In this document: piece after piece, positions 35,325 to 47,099 of the stretch
Layout: each line of letters starts with the position of its first letter
Position numbering within the stretch: position 1 is the first letter of the stretch
NCBI RefSeq assembly: GCF_033118175.1
Contig: NC_083691.1
Location: forward strand, 21,673,001 to 21,737,000
Length of the DNA: 64,000 nucleotides
Direction of reading: 5' to 3'
Source of the DNA: Dama dama
Lineage: Eukaryota; Chordata; Mammalia; Artiodactyla; Cervidae
Position numbers and translations under genes: made by a program
Notes under the pieces: generated by a model
The model's database searches: none
Seen by the model: the letters and a program-made list of their open reading frames with translations, nothing else
Told to the model about the DNA's origin: nothing

Positions 35325-36273
35325 TCAGATAAGCATAGAAAGCCTCCTTCCCACAGATGAAGAATTTCCACAGCCACCACATGCAACAGTATTTAGGGTA
35401 ATGAATCAGTATCAGGGCTTTGGCAACAGGGTCAACACAGTTAATCTCATATCTTGCCCAGCTGATACCAGCTGTTGGAGTTGACGAAGTCCAAGTCAAT
35501 AAGGAAAAACAGAATCACAACAGGAAAAATAGTGGGCTTCCTAGGGGCTCAGTGGTAAGGAATCCGCCTGCCAATGCAGGAGCCCCAGGAGACATAAGTT
35601 CAATCCCTGGGTCATCAGGAAGATCCCTTGAAGGAGGAAATGGCAACCCACTCCAGTATTATTACCAGGATAGTTTCATGGACAGGGGAGCCTGGCAGGT
35701 TGTAATCCATGGGGTTGCTAAGAGGCAGACAGGTCTGAAACAACTGAGCATGCAATGGGGGAAAAAGAAAACATGTGAATCCACACCCCAAGGTCATCAG
35801 AATCACTCAGTGGAAATCTAAGAAAATTCTCTTTGTTTTCACAAAGTCAGATATCAGTGGGTGCCAATTTCAGAGCCTATATAACCTTTGCAGAATCCAT
35901 GATCAGTTCGCAGGTACTGAGAACATCAAATTGCAGGATGAACTGGTTGCAAACAATAAAAGAAAAGCCCACATTCTAACTGTGCAAGAGGAGAAGGAAG
36001 AGGAAGTTGTTGATGACAAAGTAATCAAAGGTGAGGAATCAAACTGGTCATGATGCAAGAGAGCCTATAGAAAGAAGGCAAGCTGAGTTCTGAAGAACCA
36101 CTGCAACAGAACTGTAAACACTATGAGGACACAAATGATGTAATTGTCTGGAAATGTGGATTCTTTCTGAAGTCTAAAATGAGCACTGGCAGTCTCAAAA
36201 GAGTAAGTTGCAGTGTATCTAACAATTTCTGAAATTGTGGCTTCTTCTTGAATGATGTTAAAAAAAAAAAAAA
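35325..36273 (+). pseudogene. NACA: processed pseudogene of NACA, interrupted by a SINE
   Basis: A retrocopy of the mRNA for nascent-polypeptide-associated complex alpha, the ribosome-bound chaperone subunit. Similarity starts near 35331, about codon 4, and covers the acidic N-terminal part ('gaatcagtatcagggctt', 'tcaacacag', 'gcccagctg' in order). It resumes after the SINE with KSKKILFVFTK, matching the NAC domain, then LTVQEEKEEE and the UBA-like C-terminus ('ctggtcatgatgcaag', 'ctgaagaacc'). The stop lies near 36141, followed by an about 117-base 3' UTR and a poly(A) run at 36260-36273. There are no introns. The segment after ILFVFTK is badly decayed, about 50 codons are shortened or altered, and frameshifts occur near 35860 and 36030. 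It is non-functional. Identification is from memory of the NACA protein, and the match is strong. Confidence 0.85.
35531..35755 (+). mobile_element. Bov-tA SINE inside the NACA pseudogene
   Basis: Opens with 'gggcttcctaggggctcagt' and ends near 'aacaactgagcatgcaat'. The flanks ggaaaaatag (35521-35530) and ggaaaaagaa (from about 35759) look like a decayed target duplication. It splits the pseudogene after the KEKQ-like segment, so it came later. Confidence 0.92.
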
Positions 36274-37383
36274 CACTGAGATGAATCACATTTTATTTCT
36301 TCACTGATCACAAAATTTTAAGCATAGAGATCCCTAAACTAGATGGTAAATGAACATTTCGATCCAATGATTCTCTCCTTGGAAATATGCTATAAGTAAG
36401 GAATTATGGCACCTGATCAGGAAAGGTAAAAATGACAGCTCTTCTAATTATGCTTTAGTCATTTGATTATATCTGCAACTTAACTGAGGCAATTGATTTC
36501 ATGAAAATTAATTAAGCTCATGGTTCTGGTAGAATTTAATCCTCAAATTATAATACTTAACTTTATTCAAGCCTCCTTAAATTATAATGAAAAGAGTTTA
36601 CTGAATAATTCTTTAAATGACATTATATTAGCATTTAAATGTAGTATTTGAAGCCTATTCTTTGTAATACAAAGTTTCTAATTATTGTATTTTTACAACC
36701 ATATTCATACCAACTTATGTTTTTAGAGTCTTCTTGCAAAGGGGCACATAGAGGAAAATCATAATACAGTGGGCTAAGAAGCTTTTATTTTTCATGTTTT
36801 ACCAGTATGTTGTAAAGCATTAAAGAACATGAGCAAATGACCCATAGAAATCCACATATGTGTTTCTTTAAATGTATGATAAAGCAGCAAGTTTTAATAT
36901 TGTATACTTCTCTAAGAATGAATCAAATACTCAGCATCATACATATTCTTTTTGGTCTTTGTGTTTTGAATAAAGTACTGAAATAATGTCTTTTATGGCA
37001 ATTACAAATAAAGAAATTTACATAATTATTCTGTAATAATGTAATTGTTGCCATGTAGACTATAGAACATAAAAAGCATTAAGTAATTGTAGGGTTATTT
37101 ATGGCCTGAAAATTGTCTGGCAATTATGCTAGAGGTAATAGTAGCATGAAATTCACAGCTTAATTGTTACTTGATTTTTAAAATGCAAAATGTGTTCTTT
37201 TATTATAGACCTAAGCACCTAACCACATAATTATATCACATGCTTTGTACAGAATGGAAAAGTGGGCACAATTCAATGGAGAAAAATATACTTCTACTCA
37301 ATTTTAAGTACTTGAAAACTTAGGTATTTTAAAATTGGCTATGTCATTTAATATAAATTTCCACATTTAAAAACTAGGAAGTT
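36274..37383. other. 1.1-kb AT-rich repeat-free block
   Basis: No transposon is seen. It is dense in TAAT/ATTA strings (for example 'aattaattaagctcatgg' near 36508), which are potential homeodomain sites but also expected in AT-rich DNA. Confidence 0.4.
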
Positions 37384-37608
37384 TGACTTAGAAGTGGCTC
37401 AAATAGTAAAGAATCTGCCTGTAATGCAGGAGACCCAGGTTTGATCCCTGGGTCAGAAAGATTCCCTAGAGAAGCAAATGGCTACCCACTCCAGTATTCT
37501 TGCTTGGAGAATTCCATGGACAGAGGAACCTGCTGGGCGACAGTCCATGGGGTCACAGAGAGTTGGACATGCCTGAGAAACCAACACTTTCATTCTCACT
37601 TTCACAAT
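37384..37608 (+). mobile_element. Bov-tA SINE
   Basis: From 'gacttagaagtggctcaaat' through 'aggtttgatccctggg' to 'catgcctgagaaaccaac'. The very start is diverged. Confidence 0.92.
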
Positions 37609-38119
37609 ACTTCTTCTTTAGGATAGCTTAAGTCTTATGTGTGAATGGTGTGCACATGCATGGTATCACCTTCTCTGTTCTTGCAAAACATCATTATCAG
37701 GAAGTTGACATTGTTGTTGTTAAAATAGTTTATTAGAACATGGCATACATGATATATTCTATCTCTTACACCAATGTGAAAAATTACTTTCTAAGAATAA
37801 GGTACAGTCGTTTTGGAAGACATATCTGACAAATGTACTTGAGAGTCACAGTATTTATATTTATCAGAGATAAGGACTGTAATAGAGCGGACTACCCCTC
37901 CCTAAGCCCAACAATCTGATTTCCCACTTTTAACCTTTTTTAGTTGCCAAAAAGCAGCCAGATTCTACATCACCATTCACTCCCACATTTTAGTCCTTAT
38001 AAGGTTCTTAACGTCATTATTCATTCTGTTTTCTCAACTTTTTCAATATTTATGGCCATTCCTCAGAACACTTACAAGTCACTTAACTTTTTTTATGTTT
38101 GAAAAAATATTAGTTCTGT
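37609..38119. other. single-copy DNA
   Basis: Nothing recognised. Confidence 0.35.
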
Positions 38120-38254
38120 CTTTAATATATTTTAAGAAAGAAATTATGCTAAAATGTCCATATTATCCTAGGCAATCTACAAATTTAATACAATCCTCAT
38201 CAGAATACTGGTGAATTTTTTCACAGAACTAAAACAAATACCTCTAAAATTTAT

Positions 38255-39772
38255 CAGTTCAGTTCAGATGCTCAGTCATGTATGACTCTGTGACCACATG
38301 GACAGCACCTGGGAAGCATGTCAGGCTTCCCTGTCAATTACCAACTCCCAGAGCTTGACCAAACTCACATCCATCAAGTCAGTGACGCCATACAACCATC
38401 TCATTCTCTGTTGTCTCCTTCTCCTCCTTCCTTCAATCTTTCCCCACATCAGGGTATTTTCCCAATGATTCAGTTCTTCACATCAGATGGCCAAAGTATT
38501 GGAGCTTCAACTTCAGCATCAGTCCTTCCAATGAATATTCAGGACTGATTTCCTCTATGATGGATGGGTTGGATTTCTTCACAGTCCAAGGGACTCTCAA
38601 GAGTCTTCAGCAACACCAGAGTTCAAAAGCATCAATTCTTCAGTGCTCAGCTTTCTTTATAGTTCAACTCTCACATCCATACTTGACTACTGGAAAAGCC
38701 ATAGCTTTGACTTGATGGACCTTTGTTGGCAAAGTAATGTCTGAGGTTTTTAATATGCTGTCTAGGTTGGTCATAGTTTTTCTTCCAAGGAACAAGTATC
38801 TTTTAATTTCATGGCTGCAGTTACCATCTTCAGTGATTCTGGAACTCAAGAGGGTAAACTATGTCACTGGTTCCATTGTTTCACCATTTATATGCCATGA
38901 AGTCATGGGACCAGATGCCATGATCAGTTTTCTGAATGTTGAGTTTGAAGCCAGCATTTTCACTCTTCTCTTTCACTTTAATCAAGAGGCTCTTTGGTTC
39001 CTCTTCACTTTCTGCCATAAGGGTGGTGTTATTCTCATACCTGAGGTTATTGACATTTCTGCAGCAATCTTAATTCCAGCTTGTGCTTCATCCAGTCAGG
39101 CATTTCACCTAATGTACTGTGCATATAAGTTAGATAATCAGGGTGACAGTATACAGCCTTGACATACTCCTTTCCCAATGTGAAACAGTCCATTATTCCA
39201 TGTCTGGTTCTAACTATTGCTTCTTGACCTGCATACAGATTTCTCAGGAGGCAGGTCAGGTGGTCTGGTATTCCCATCTCATTCAGAATTTTCCAGAGTT
39301 TATTGTGATCCACACAGTCAGAGGATTTGGCATAGTCAGTAAGGCAGAAGTAGATGTCTTTCTGGAATTCTCTTGCTCTTTCTATGATCCACCAGATGTT
39401 GCCAATTTGATCTCTGGTTCGTCTGCTTTTCCTAAATCCAACTTGAACATCTGGAAGTTCTCGGTTCACATATTGTTGAAGCGTGGATTGGAGAATTTTG
39501 AGCATTGCTAGCGTGCAAGATGAGTGCAATTGTGCAGTAGTTTGAACATACTTTGGCATTACCTTTCTTTGGGATAGTAATGAAAACTGACATTTTTCAG
39601 TCTCGTGGCCACTGCTGAGCTTTCCAAATTTTCCTGGCATTTTGAGTGCAGCACTTTAACAGCATCATCTTTTAGGATTTCAAATAGCTCAGCTGGAATT
39701 CCATCACCCCCACTAGCTTTGTTCATATTGATGCTTCTTAAGGTCCACTTGACTTCACACTCCAGTGTGAAG
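38255..39772 (-). mobile_element. BovB LINE, 5'-truncated, inserted in L1
   Basis: A 1518-base minus-strand copy with exact 12-base target duplications tctaaaatttat at 38243-38254 and 39773-39784. It holds RT motifs including DCVDHNKLWKIL and IPDHLTCLLRNLYAGQEA in a 197-codon frame (39047-39640). Frame is lost before the YADD region. The 3' tail (plus-strand start 'cagttcagttcagatg') has no poly(A), as expected for RTE elements. It is the second longest BovB here. Confidence 0.96.
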
Positions 39773-40070
39773 TCTAAAATTTATATGGAACCACAAAAGG
39801 CCTCCAGGTGCCAGTGTCTTGAGAAAAAAAGAATAAAGCTAAAGGATTCATGTGTGCTGATTTATACTAGAAGGCTAAGCTAATCAAAATAGAATGGCAT
39901 TGGCACAAAAAACAGATACATAGATCAATGAAACAGAATTGAGAGCTCCAAAATATACCCATAAAACTACATTAATTAATATATGACAAAGGAGGTCAGA
40001 ATATACAGTACAGGGAGACTGGCTTTCCAATAAGCTATACTGGAAAAACTGGACTCCTATATGTAAAAGA

Positions 40071-40290
40071 AGGCCTCCCAGATGGTTCAGTGGATAACTA
40101 ATCTGCCTTCAATGCAGGAGATGCAGGTTCAATCCCTGGGTCAGGAAGATCCCCTGGAGGAGGAAATGGCAATCCCCTCCAGTATTCTTGCCTGGAGAAT
40201 CCCCAAAACAGAGGAGCCTGGTAGGCTACAGTCTATAGGATCACAACAAGCTGGACATGACTGAAGCCACTAAGCACGTATGCATGCACA
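40071..40290 (+). mobile_element. Bov-tA SINE in the L1
   Basis: 'ggcctcccagatggttcagt' to 'gactgaagccactaagcac'. Flanks tgtaaaaga (40062-40070) and tgcaaaaga (40291-40299) are a target duplication with one mismatch. Confidence 0.92.
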
Positions 40291-40471
40291 TGCAAAAGAA
40301 TGGATTTAGGACGTGTTAATCATACCATATGCAAAAATAAACTCAAAATGACTAAAGACCTCAATGTAAGACCTGAAATTATAAACCTCCTAGAAGAAAA
40401 CATAGAACATTCTTTGACATAAATGGTAGCCACATTTTTTTCTGGGGGGAAGGGGGGATCTGTCTACTATG

Positions 40472-40602
40472 ATTCCTGGGTCGGGAAGATTCCCTGGAGA
40501 AGGGAAAGGCTACCCACTCCAGTATTCTGGCCTGGAGAATTCCATGGACTGTATAGTTCATGAAGTCACACAGAATTGGACATGACTGAGCAACTTTCAC
40601 TC
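40472..40602 (+). mobile_element. Bov-tA3-like SINE, 5'-truncated, in the L1
   Basis: Starts mid-element at 'attcctgggtcgggaag' and ends 'gagcaactttcactc'. Exact 12-base duplications ctgtctactatg lie at 40460-40471 and 40603-40614. The 'ggaattccatggactgtatag' variant marks the same subtype as 42904-43106. Confidence 0.93.
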
Positions 40603-42059
40603 CTGTCTACTATGGTAAGGAAAATAAAGGCAAAAACAAACAAACTGTTCCCAATTAAATTTAAAATCTTTTGTACAACAAAGAAAATCACTGACAAAAT
40701 GAAAAGATAGCCTACTGAATGGGAGAAAAAAATTCCAGTGATATGACTGACAAGATATTTGTATGCAAAATATATAAACAGTTCACACAGATGTTTAAAC
40801 AAATCAAAAAATAAGCAGAAGTCCTAAATGGATATTTTTCCAAAAGAGACATTACAGATGGCCAGCAGTTGCATGAAAAGCTCCACATAGCTATTCATGC
40901 ATACAAGAAATGCAAATAAAAACCATAGTGGCATATAATCTCACTAGTGTCAGAATGGCTAGCATCGAAATATCTTTATGTGAAGATATTGTTGGCAAGA
41001 ATGTGGTATATTTTTGGTGAAAATGCAAATTGGTGTAGCCACAGTAGAAAATGGTATGGAGGTTCCTCAGGAAACTAAAAATAGATCTACAATATGACCC
41101 ATCAATTTTGCTCTTGGTTATATATTTGAAGAAAATGAAAGCACTAATTTGAAGGATATAGGCACCCAAACAATCATAGCAGCATCATTTACAATAGCCA
41201 TGATATGGAAGCAATCTAACTGTCCACTAATGAGCAGTTATCTTTGTTCCTCCATTGGCAGGGATTTTTCTACACTTCTTAAAAATATTTGTATTTATCT
41301 TTGTACAGTTTAATACGCTTAAAGGTAAGTTTTATTAGTTTGTTTTCAGTCTTTATGCTACTTTGCATTCTCTGAGCCTCTTGGTTGTATGGTTTGGTGT
41401 CTGCAATCATTTCTTCCAATAGTCCTTTCAGTTCCAATCTCTCATTCTCTTCTTTTTGATGTTCCAATTACTTGTATGTTACACCTTCTGGAATTTTCAC
41501 ACAGTTTCTGCACATCTTATTTTTTTAAATTTCATTATTTTAATCATTCTTTTCCTCTGTATTTCATTTGGGGAAGTTTTTATTGATATATCTTCAAGCT
41601 TACTGGTTCTTTCTTCAGTTCTGTCCTTTCTATTACTGGATTTTGCAATGACATTCTTCATTTCTGTTACATCAGTTTTAATTTGTAGCAGTTTTTCTTG
41701 GAATTTCTATCTGCTTACATTTTATCTATCTGAATTTGTTTTTTTTTTTTTTCAAATTTTCCATTAAAGCACATTGCATATTAATCATACTCATTTTAAA
41801 TCAATTGTCTACAAGTTCCAAATCTGTACCATATCTGACATTTGCTTTGTCCTTTCAGACTGTAACCTTGTTTTTGAAAGCTGAACATATTGTATCAGGT
41901 GACACACCTTAGAAAGAGATTTTATATTAATCTGGCTCTGAATTGGCCAATCTTTATATTGATCATTAAAGAAGATATTGAGATTTAAATAACTCTGGTG
42001 TCTTTGCTTTATTTTCCCCTATTTTCTTGGGATTTTCCTAAGAACCTTTCTTAAACTGA

Positions 42060-42714
42060 TCTGAAAGAGACACGTGCACCCCAGTGTTCATCGCAGCACT
42101 GTTTATAATAGCCAGGACATGGAAGCAACCTAGATGCCCATCAGCAGATGAATGGATAAGAAAGCTGTGGTACATATACACCGCAGAATATTACTCAGCT
42201 ATTAAAAAGAATTCATTTGAATCAGTTCTAATTAGATGGATGAAACTGGAGCCCATTATACAGAGTGAAGTAAGCCAGAAAGATAAAGAACATTACAGCA
42301 TACTAACACATATATATGGAATTTAGAAAGATGGTAATGATAACCCTATATGCAAAACAGAAAGAGAGACACAGATGTACAGAACAGACTTTTGGACTCT
42401 GTGGGAGAAGGCGAGGGTGGGATGTTTCGAGAGAACAGCATCGAAACATGTATATTATCTAGGGCGAAACAGATCACCATCCCAGGTTGGATGCATGAGA
42501 CGAGTGCTCGGGTCTGGTGCACTGGGAAGACCCAGAGGGAGCGGGTAGAGAGGGGGGGTGGGAGGGGGGATCGGGATGGGGGATACATGTAAATCCATGG
42601 CTGATTCATGTCAATGTGTGACAAAACCCACTGCAATATTGTGGGGTGGTTGGCCTCCAACTGGTGAAAATAAATGAAAAAAAAAAAAAAATGCTTTAAA
42701 GAAAAAAAAAAAAA
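42060..42714 (+). mobile_element. young ruminant L1, 3' end
   Basis: The last part of ORF2 ('gcagcactgtttataatagcc', 'gaatattactcagct', 80-codon frame 42084-42326) plus the 3' UTR with the G-rich stretch at 42538-42570. It ends in two A-runs separated by 'tgctttaaag'. The 7-base flank aaactga occurs at 42053-42059 and 42715-42721. The repeated A-run suggests tail heterogeneity or a 3' transduction of a few bases. It has little divergence and is truncated at 5'. Confidence 0.93.
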
Positions 42715-42783
42715 AAACTGAGTCTGAGCATTGCTGCTCTTTCAACTATAGTCCACTGTTATTTTACTGAAGCCTTGTTTATA

Positions 42784-43106
42784 TGGGCTTCCCTGATAGC
42801 TCAGTAGGTAAAGAATCCACCCGCAATGCAAGAGACCCCGGTTCAGTTCCTGGGTTGGGGAGATCCGCAGGAGAAGGGATAGGGTACCCACTCCAGTTTT
42901 CTTGGATTTCCCTTGGGGCTCAGTTGGTGAAGAATCCACCTGCAATGTGGGAGACCTGGGTTCGATCCCTGGGTTGGGAAGATTCCCTGGAGAGGGGAAG
43001 GGCTACCCACTCCAGTATTCTGGCCTGGAGAATTCCATGGACTGTATAGTCCATGGGGTTGCATAGAGTTGGACACAACTGAGAGACTTTCACTTTCTTT
43101 CACTTC
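42784..43106 (+). mobile_element. Bov-tA SINE dimer
   Basis: Two tRNA-like heads in tandem. Unit 1 (42784-42903) stops at 'ccactccagttttcttg', and unit 2 (42904-43106) has head, body and the 'ggactgtatagtcc' end. This head-body-head order is a known Bov-tA arrangement. B boxes lie near 42841 and 42960. Confidence 0.92.
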
Positions 43107-43870
43107 CACTTCAAGGAGTAGGAAACGGGGAAATATCATAATCTTACCATTCAATGTCAGTCTTTTCATTGGTGTTTGTTCCTCGGCTATGACTTTCAAA
43201 ATGTTTCAAAGTTGTTTTTGTGGTTGCTGTTTTCTCCTGTCCTACTTTAGGTGACGGGATTGCTAGAGGGGTTCGTTTAGATAATCAACTCTGAGTATAA
43301 AGGAGATAAGGTTTTGGCAAAGCCCTTTACTCTGGAGAACGTGTGTTTATTAGGGAAACACACTAGGCATAGTTCACATTTCTTTTTTTTTTTTTTAACT
43401 TCTTCACGCCTCCTGCCAAAGACAGAGCGATTTTTCTCATTCTGCACTAAGAGAACTTGATGGAGTCCTAGAAGTAAAACTCATAAACATATACAGCTTC
43501 TCTAAGATTGCATGCTCCCAGAAATTTCTTACTCTCAAACTAGTCCGCTGTCATCAAGCTACCATTTATATAGTCCTGCCAGTTTATGGCTCCAGCAACT
43601 TCTACCTTTCTTAATCTGATTTTTTTTGGGAGTCACTGCTCTCTTGTGTCTCTAGGTTTAGTGTGCCAGTTTGCCTCGAAACCTGAGTGCTCTAATGGGG
43701 CGAGGAAAAAGTCACTGGTTTTCACTTTATTCAGCTTTTTTCTTACTATAAGCATAGGGTGGGGACCTATAGCTCTTTATATGTTAGAAATATATAGATA
43801 TGTCTATATATTGATAGAAATGTTTCTTAAGTGTCTATATAAAAGTTTTTGGTCTGTTTCTGACATAAAG

Positions 43871-44169
43871 ATCTTGAGGTAGTTGATAATTTTTCTTAAA
43901 AAAAAAAAACAAATTTATTTAATACTTTGACTATTTAGTCTGAAAGCCTAGAGGAATGCCTTGATTGGGTGAAAATCACCGGAGATTTAAAACCAAGCTC
44001 AATATAATTTCCATTATGACTGGCTTCAGGAGTTTCAGAAAAATCATTAATTTTAATACACAGGGAGAGAAATAACATTTGGAGAACTTATCAAGTGACA
44101 TTCTGAACGTATTATTTACTCATAGTCAGTAGTGCCGGAGCCTTGATATGTCCTTCCTAAAGTTGATTG

Positions 44170-44172
<3 letters not shown>
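43871..44172. other. single-copy DNA
   Basis: Nothing recognised beyond an A-run at 43898-43909. Confidence 0.35.

Positions 44173-44205
<33 letters not shown>
44173..44205 (+). repeat. (AC)n microsatellite
   Basis: About 16 uninterrupted AC units. Pure and long enough to be polymorphic in the population. Confidence 0.97.
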
Positions 44206-44207
<2 letters not shown>

Positions 44208-44549
44208 GAAGTATAAATGTTAAAATAATGACACAAATTCGATCAATAAAAATGGATTTCTTCAGACACTATCATAAAACCACTATCAGTGCTCTTCACT
44301 CTGATTTTACACCTTATCTACATCTCATTTAGATGACTTGCCCACTAATAAAAAGGCTGTAAATCATCTGTCTCTTAAAGATATTTAATACTTGGCAAAA
44401 AAGAAAACTTAAATCTGTCAACAACTGAGTGAAATTGTTCTTCTATCATAGATTTATCTAAATATTTTAGCTTCTTTTATTTTTAAAAACAAAGATGGAT
44501 ATATTTGTAACCATAAAATAACTACCACTATGATGTCTTTGTTTGAATC

Positions 44550-44712
44550 AGTGATTCACAACCAGAGGTGGTTACTTCAACCAAGAAGACACTGGAGACA
44601 TCTACAGACAATTTTGTTTGTCACAACTAGGAGGTTGCTACTGGTAGTAGAGATTCAAGATGCTGTTAAACCTCCCACAACGCACAGAACTGTAACACAA
44701 AACAAAAACTCA
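44550..44712 (+). mobile_element. MER20-type hAT (Charlie) element
   Basis: 'tgattcacaaccagaggtgg', 'cactggagacatctacagac', 'ttgtttgtcacaactagg' and 'gatgctgttaaacctcc' occur in the order of MER20. A non-autonomous DNA transposon shared by placental mammals. Confidence 0.75.
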
Positions 44713-46359
44713 TCTGACCAAAGATATTAATAGAGTCTCATGTTAGAATTTCTGACGTGGTTTAATGTACTTTTCCCCACTCCTTTCTTTACTGTCTGTT
44801 TTCCTTAATGATATGACTCTCCGTTGAGTCTCTTAGTGTATTATACACTTGTAATGTGTGTTAGTTTAGCACACAGTATTTTCTGAGATAAAATTTATTT
44901 TCAAAGATATCTTCAAGAATACAAATCCAAAACACTAAAATAGATCATAGAATGTATGTATTCTGAGCCTTGGCTCATAGTAGAGGGTATCATCTCTCTC
45001 TAAAGAAATATTTGGGTGATGGGGAAGGAAATATTTGTGGTAGATCATAGAGCCTCTCAAATTGCATGTTGCTGGTTTACATTTTAATTTATGTTAACAT
45101 AAACTCAGTTCTTTACTTTGAGCTACATAAACCCTCATAAAAACATTCAATTACTTGTGTGGTAGTAAATACTGAAAATTAGTTTTCTTTAAATTCCTGT
45201 AATTCTACTACATATCAAGCATAGACTGATGAAATTGATTTATTTGAATGGGAATTTAAAATATGGTCTTAATTTTCTTTCAATCCATATATGTTATAAA
45301 TATCATTTGATGCATAGTATTCATGTTAAAGGAAAGCAAATTTTGTTTTCTAAACAGCTAAAACTTACTTACTGAGATTCATGAGAAATCCAATACATTT
45401 TTTGAGAATCCTTTCCCATTTATGAAATATATAAAAATATACTATTTTGTATAAATGAAAATAAAAATAAGTCCAGATCTTTAAGTAAATGGTCTATCAT
45501 ATGCCATTTATTTCCAGAGGCTAACAAAATAACACTTACTGGATAATCTACAAATGCTTTGGAATGAAGGGTTAAACAAATGAATGAGTGATTGATTAAA
45601 ATATATATATATATACAAAAAGTATAGAAATAAATGTTTTCTTTAATGCCAAATCATTACCCCAATATTTCACTGGAATTTTCCTGAAAATATGAATTTT
45701 TTCTCTATGATATTTAAAGATGTTAGAAATGCGCTTCTGAAAGTGGCTTCCACAAGCAATATGGAAAGCTGCAGATAATTTTGCTCCCACTATTACAATG
45801 AGATTAGCCTAGGTAATGTGCACGATCGAAGCTTTTAAGTCTATCAGAGAGCCGATATTTCAAAGCAATGATCTGAACTGGAGTCTAGAGTCGCAAGCTC
45901 CTCAGAGGGTTACATGAGCTTCTTCACTTTTGATAGAATGGATAAAGAAAATGTAGTAACAAGGAAATCAGGTAAGAAGAAAGCAATGGAATTGTAGTTA
46001 ATTCTTAAAGGCCCAGTAGAGGTGAATGTGACAGTTTAGATTGCCTGAATGCCCTGAAAACAAGCCTTCATTGAATACTCAGGAGAAAGTTGGAGAAGGT
46101 CGTAGATCTGAGGGAGCACTTGTCATGACACAGACAGACATATAGTGATAAACTGTCATTGGTACAAAACCCAGACCCTTATGTAAGATGAAAGAAGAAA
46201 AAGCTGTCTACTGCAAAGCAGGGGATTGAACCCTACTCAGTGGAGATCAGGAAACTGGTTGGTTCCTTCTAATGAAAAAAGAGGAACTGAACCCATCAGA
46301 TTCTAGAGGAGGTCAAAGATACGTATGCTCATTGAGGACCCTGCATCCCAACAAATGTT
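44713..46359. other. single-copy DNA
   Basis: No repeat is recognised apart from a short (TA)n at 45601-45614. The part at 45820-46340 is richer in G and C. No frame looks coding. Confidence 0.4.
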
Positions 46360-47095
46360 TGCTTATTATTTCAATGGAATACGGTTCAACAATAAAAACA
46401 AAAATAAAATGAATGATACATGCAACAATATGAATAAGTCCTAAAATGTGAAGGGTAGGGAGCAGAAATTTTAAAAATTCATTTTATATTCCTCCATTTA
46501 TATATTTTCAAAAGTCAAAACTAGAGGGATGAAAGAAAAAAAAAGAAACAGGTCAATGGAATTGATGTTTTTGAATTGTAGTGCTGGAGAAGACTCTTGA
46601 GAGTCCCTTGGACTGCGAGGAGATCAAACCAGTCAATCCTAAAGGAAATCAGTCCTGATTATTCATTGGAAAGACTGATGCTGAAGCTGAAGCTCCAATA
46701 GTTTGGCCAACTGATGTGAAGAGCTGACTCGTTGGAAAAGATCCTGATTCTGGGAAAGATTGAGGGCAGGAGGAGAAGGGGGTGACAGAGGATGAGATGG
46801 TTGGATAGCATCACTAACTCAATGAACATGAGGTTGAGCAAACTCTGGGAGATAGTGGTATGCTGCATTTTACAGGGTCGCGGAGTTGGACATGACTTAG
46901 TGACTAAACAACAACAATGGTTTAAAGGCTCTGAGTAAAGTGAACAAGGGACTTTTTTATTGTTGTTATAATGAAGATGTTCTATACGCTAAGTGCATTG
47001 CTTACCATTCTGCATGTATTGTTATTTGTCAAAAATCTTGGAATTGTTCACTTAAAAGTTGCAATTTTATTGAATGTAAATAATGATTTGAAAAA
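46360..47095 (+). mobile_element. L1M 3' end, interrupted by BovB
   Basis: 'caatggaatacggttcaaca', 'gatacatgcaacaatatgaat' near 46417 and, after the BovB, 'gatgttctatacgctaag' near 46976, 'tttgtcaaaaatcttggaat' near 47026 and 'attttattgaatgtaaataatg' near 47066 follow the 3' UTR order of L1MA/L1MB elements. Confidence 0.7.
46560..46914 (+). mobile_element. BovB LINE 3' fragment in the L1
   Basis: Starts at 'attgatgtttttgaattgtag' and ends near 'gacttagtgactaaac'. A 6-base caatgg repeat lies at 46554-46559 and 46915-46920. Only the far C-terminal coding part and tail are left. Confidence 0.92.
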
Positions 47096-47099
47096 ACGT

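Larger units (their letters stand above)
38120..41230 (+). mobile_element. old L1 ORF2 fragment, broken by three insertions
   Basis: The L1 ORF2 C-terminal region can be read in order. First, 'caatctacaaatttaatac' (38173) leads up to the BovB. Then 'atggaaccacaaaaggcc' (39784), 'agatcaatgaaacagaatt' (39922), 'tttaggacgtgttaatca' after the first SINE, and 'acaaacaaactgttcccaat' after the second. It ends with 'gcagcatcatttacaatagc' (41180) and 'aactgtccactaat'. All frames are broken. Net length without the insertions is about 1.2 kb. The family is an L1M-type one, older than BovB. Confidence 0.82.
41280..43870 (-). mobile_element. ancient L1/HAL1-like element, interrupted
   Basis: T-rich sequence at 41290-41950 ('catttcttccaatagtcctt', 'ttactggttctttcttcagtt') and the pieces at 42722-42783 and 43110-43870 read like the reverse strand of an old L1 or half-L1. 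They seem to join once the L1 (42060-42714) and the SINE dimer are removed. The assignment is from general resemblance, and the exact family and limits are uncertain. Confidence 0.4.

Noticed and set aside
39047..39640. 197-codon minus-strand frame as a gene
   Set aside because: BovB reverse-transcriptase fragment (DCVDHNK motif) that loses frame before the YADD site.
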